From Bacteroidales bacterium (GTDB lineage: Bacteria; Bacteroidota; Bacteroidia; Bacteroidales; ML635J-15), in contig JAQVPT010000047.1 of assembly GCA_028701945.1 (NCBI GenBank), forward strand, positions 1 to 15,699: a stretch of 15,699 bases of DNA, in the 5' to 3' direction. Below the pieces are notes generated by a model. That model worked only from the letters and a program-made list of their open reading frames with translations. It ran no database searches and was not told where the DNA came from. This document shows positions 15,312 to 15,699 of this stretch, one piece after another; the stretch's first letter is position 1; every line of letters begins with the position of its first letter. The position numbers and the translations under genes are program-made.

Positions 15312-15699
15312 CTAAGTCTTCAAAAAAGTTAGTTAATTCGTAATCAATATTTTTGTTTAAAACATTATTTACTTTTCTCAATAAGGTTTCTGCTGTTACG
15401 GCACAACCATTAATGCCTGTCCGATTTTTTATGTATGCCAATTGACTTAGATGCTGCCCAATAAATGCACTTGAAACAAAACTAAATTTCACCTCTTTGT
15501 TTGGATAATCAGGGCTTTTAAAGTTTGTCCACCACTTATTTGAGTTTAGGTTTTCGTCTTTTTCTTTGTATTCCTCGATGTACCTAATCATCTTGTCTCT
15601 TTCGCTTGCAGGTATTTGAAAACCATCTTTGTAGGATTTACTGTCCATAATGATACAATCTTCAGGCTTGTGTTTCGGATTATAACCAATAATTTCAGG
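15289..15699 (-). CDS. FokI-type restriction endonuclease, C-terminal cleavage domain (partial)
   Basis: The visible 136 residues are the C-terminus of a gene that runs off the right edge; the frame is open to base 15699, so the internal ATG at 15648 is not the start. It aligns with the cleavage domain of FokI: PE-X16-DSK against PD450-X16-DTK469 with identical spacing. D and K (codons 15645-15643 and 15639-15637) match the FokI catalytic D467 and K469. RDKMIRY matches the helix carrying dimer residues D483 and R487. NSNKWW matches NPNEWW, and KFSFVSSAFIG, NGCAVTAETLL match KFLFVSGHFKG and NGAVLSVEELL. The missing N-terminus should hold the DNA-recognition domain. A protective methyltransferase would be expected beyond the edge. 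The left catalytic acid appears as E (codon 15696-15694). Confidence 0.85.
   Translation of the reverse strand, partial: PEIIGYNPKHKPEDCIIMDSKSYKDGFQIPASERDKMIRYIEEYKEKDENLNSNKWWTNFKSPDYPNKEVKFSFVSSAFIGQHLSQLAYIKNRTGINGCAVTAETLLRKVNNVLNKNIDYELTNFFEDLGCNTLIN

Overview
The window is an A+T-rich stretch of bacterial chromosome, most likely from a member of the Bacteroidota. The evidence is the pair of bat (Bacteroides aerotolerance) genes, promoter elements of the TAnnTTTG type, few clear Shine-Dalgarno sites, and protein sequences of Bacteroidota character throughout. Gene density is high and no gap exceeds 300 bases. There is no rRNA, tRNA, CRISPR array or recognisable insertion sequence.

Layout. 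(1) 198-873, minus: a hypothetical protein followed by a DUF202/YidH-type membrane protein. (2) 1017-3937, plus: ppk and ppx, overlapping by 4 bases, which make and degrade polyphosphate. (3) 3945-5148, minus: a TetR-family regulator, then a secreted TPR protein 1 base downstream, with a perfect 10-bp inverted repeat upstream of the regulator that looks like its operator. (4) 5245-7405, minus: a phosphoglucomutase/phosphomannomutase and a YjbQ-family protein. (5) 7625-8275, plus: a LolD-type ABC ATPase, followed by a possible cysteine-rich micro-ORF. (6) 8472-12161, minus: batD and batE (overlapping by 4 bases), an LPP20-like lipoprotein and a DUF456 membrane protein. The moxR/DUF58/batA/batB part of the usual bat cluster is not next to them. 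(7) 12347-15103, plus: a 918-residue single-chain transporter with an N-terminal TerB-like region, an ABCG-type ATPase and a membrane domain. (8) 15289-15699, minus: the C-terminal 136 residues of a FokI-type nuclease, running off the right edge.

Most of the window is ordinary housekeeping and envelope biology. The most notable item is the partial gene at the right edge. Its visible part aligns along nearly its whole length with the cleavage domain of the type IIS restriction enzyme FokI, including the DxK catalytic pair, the dimer-interface Asp/Arg pair and the NxWW motif. The left acid of the active site appears to be Glu rather than Asp. This suggests a restriction or defence locus starting just beyond the window. 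A nested inverted repeat spans the 3' end of this gene. Other points worth a second look are the detached batD-batE pair, the TerB-ABCG fusion, the tetR operator and the cysteine-rich micro-ORF.
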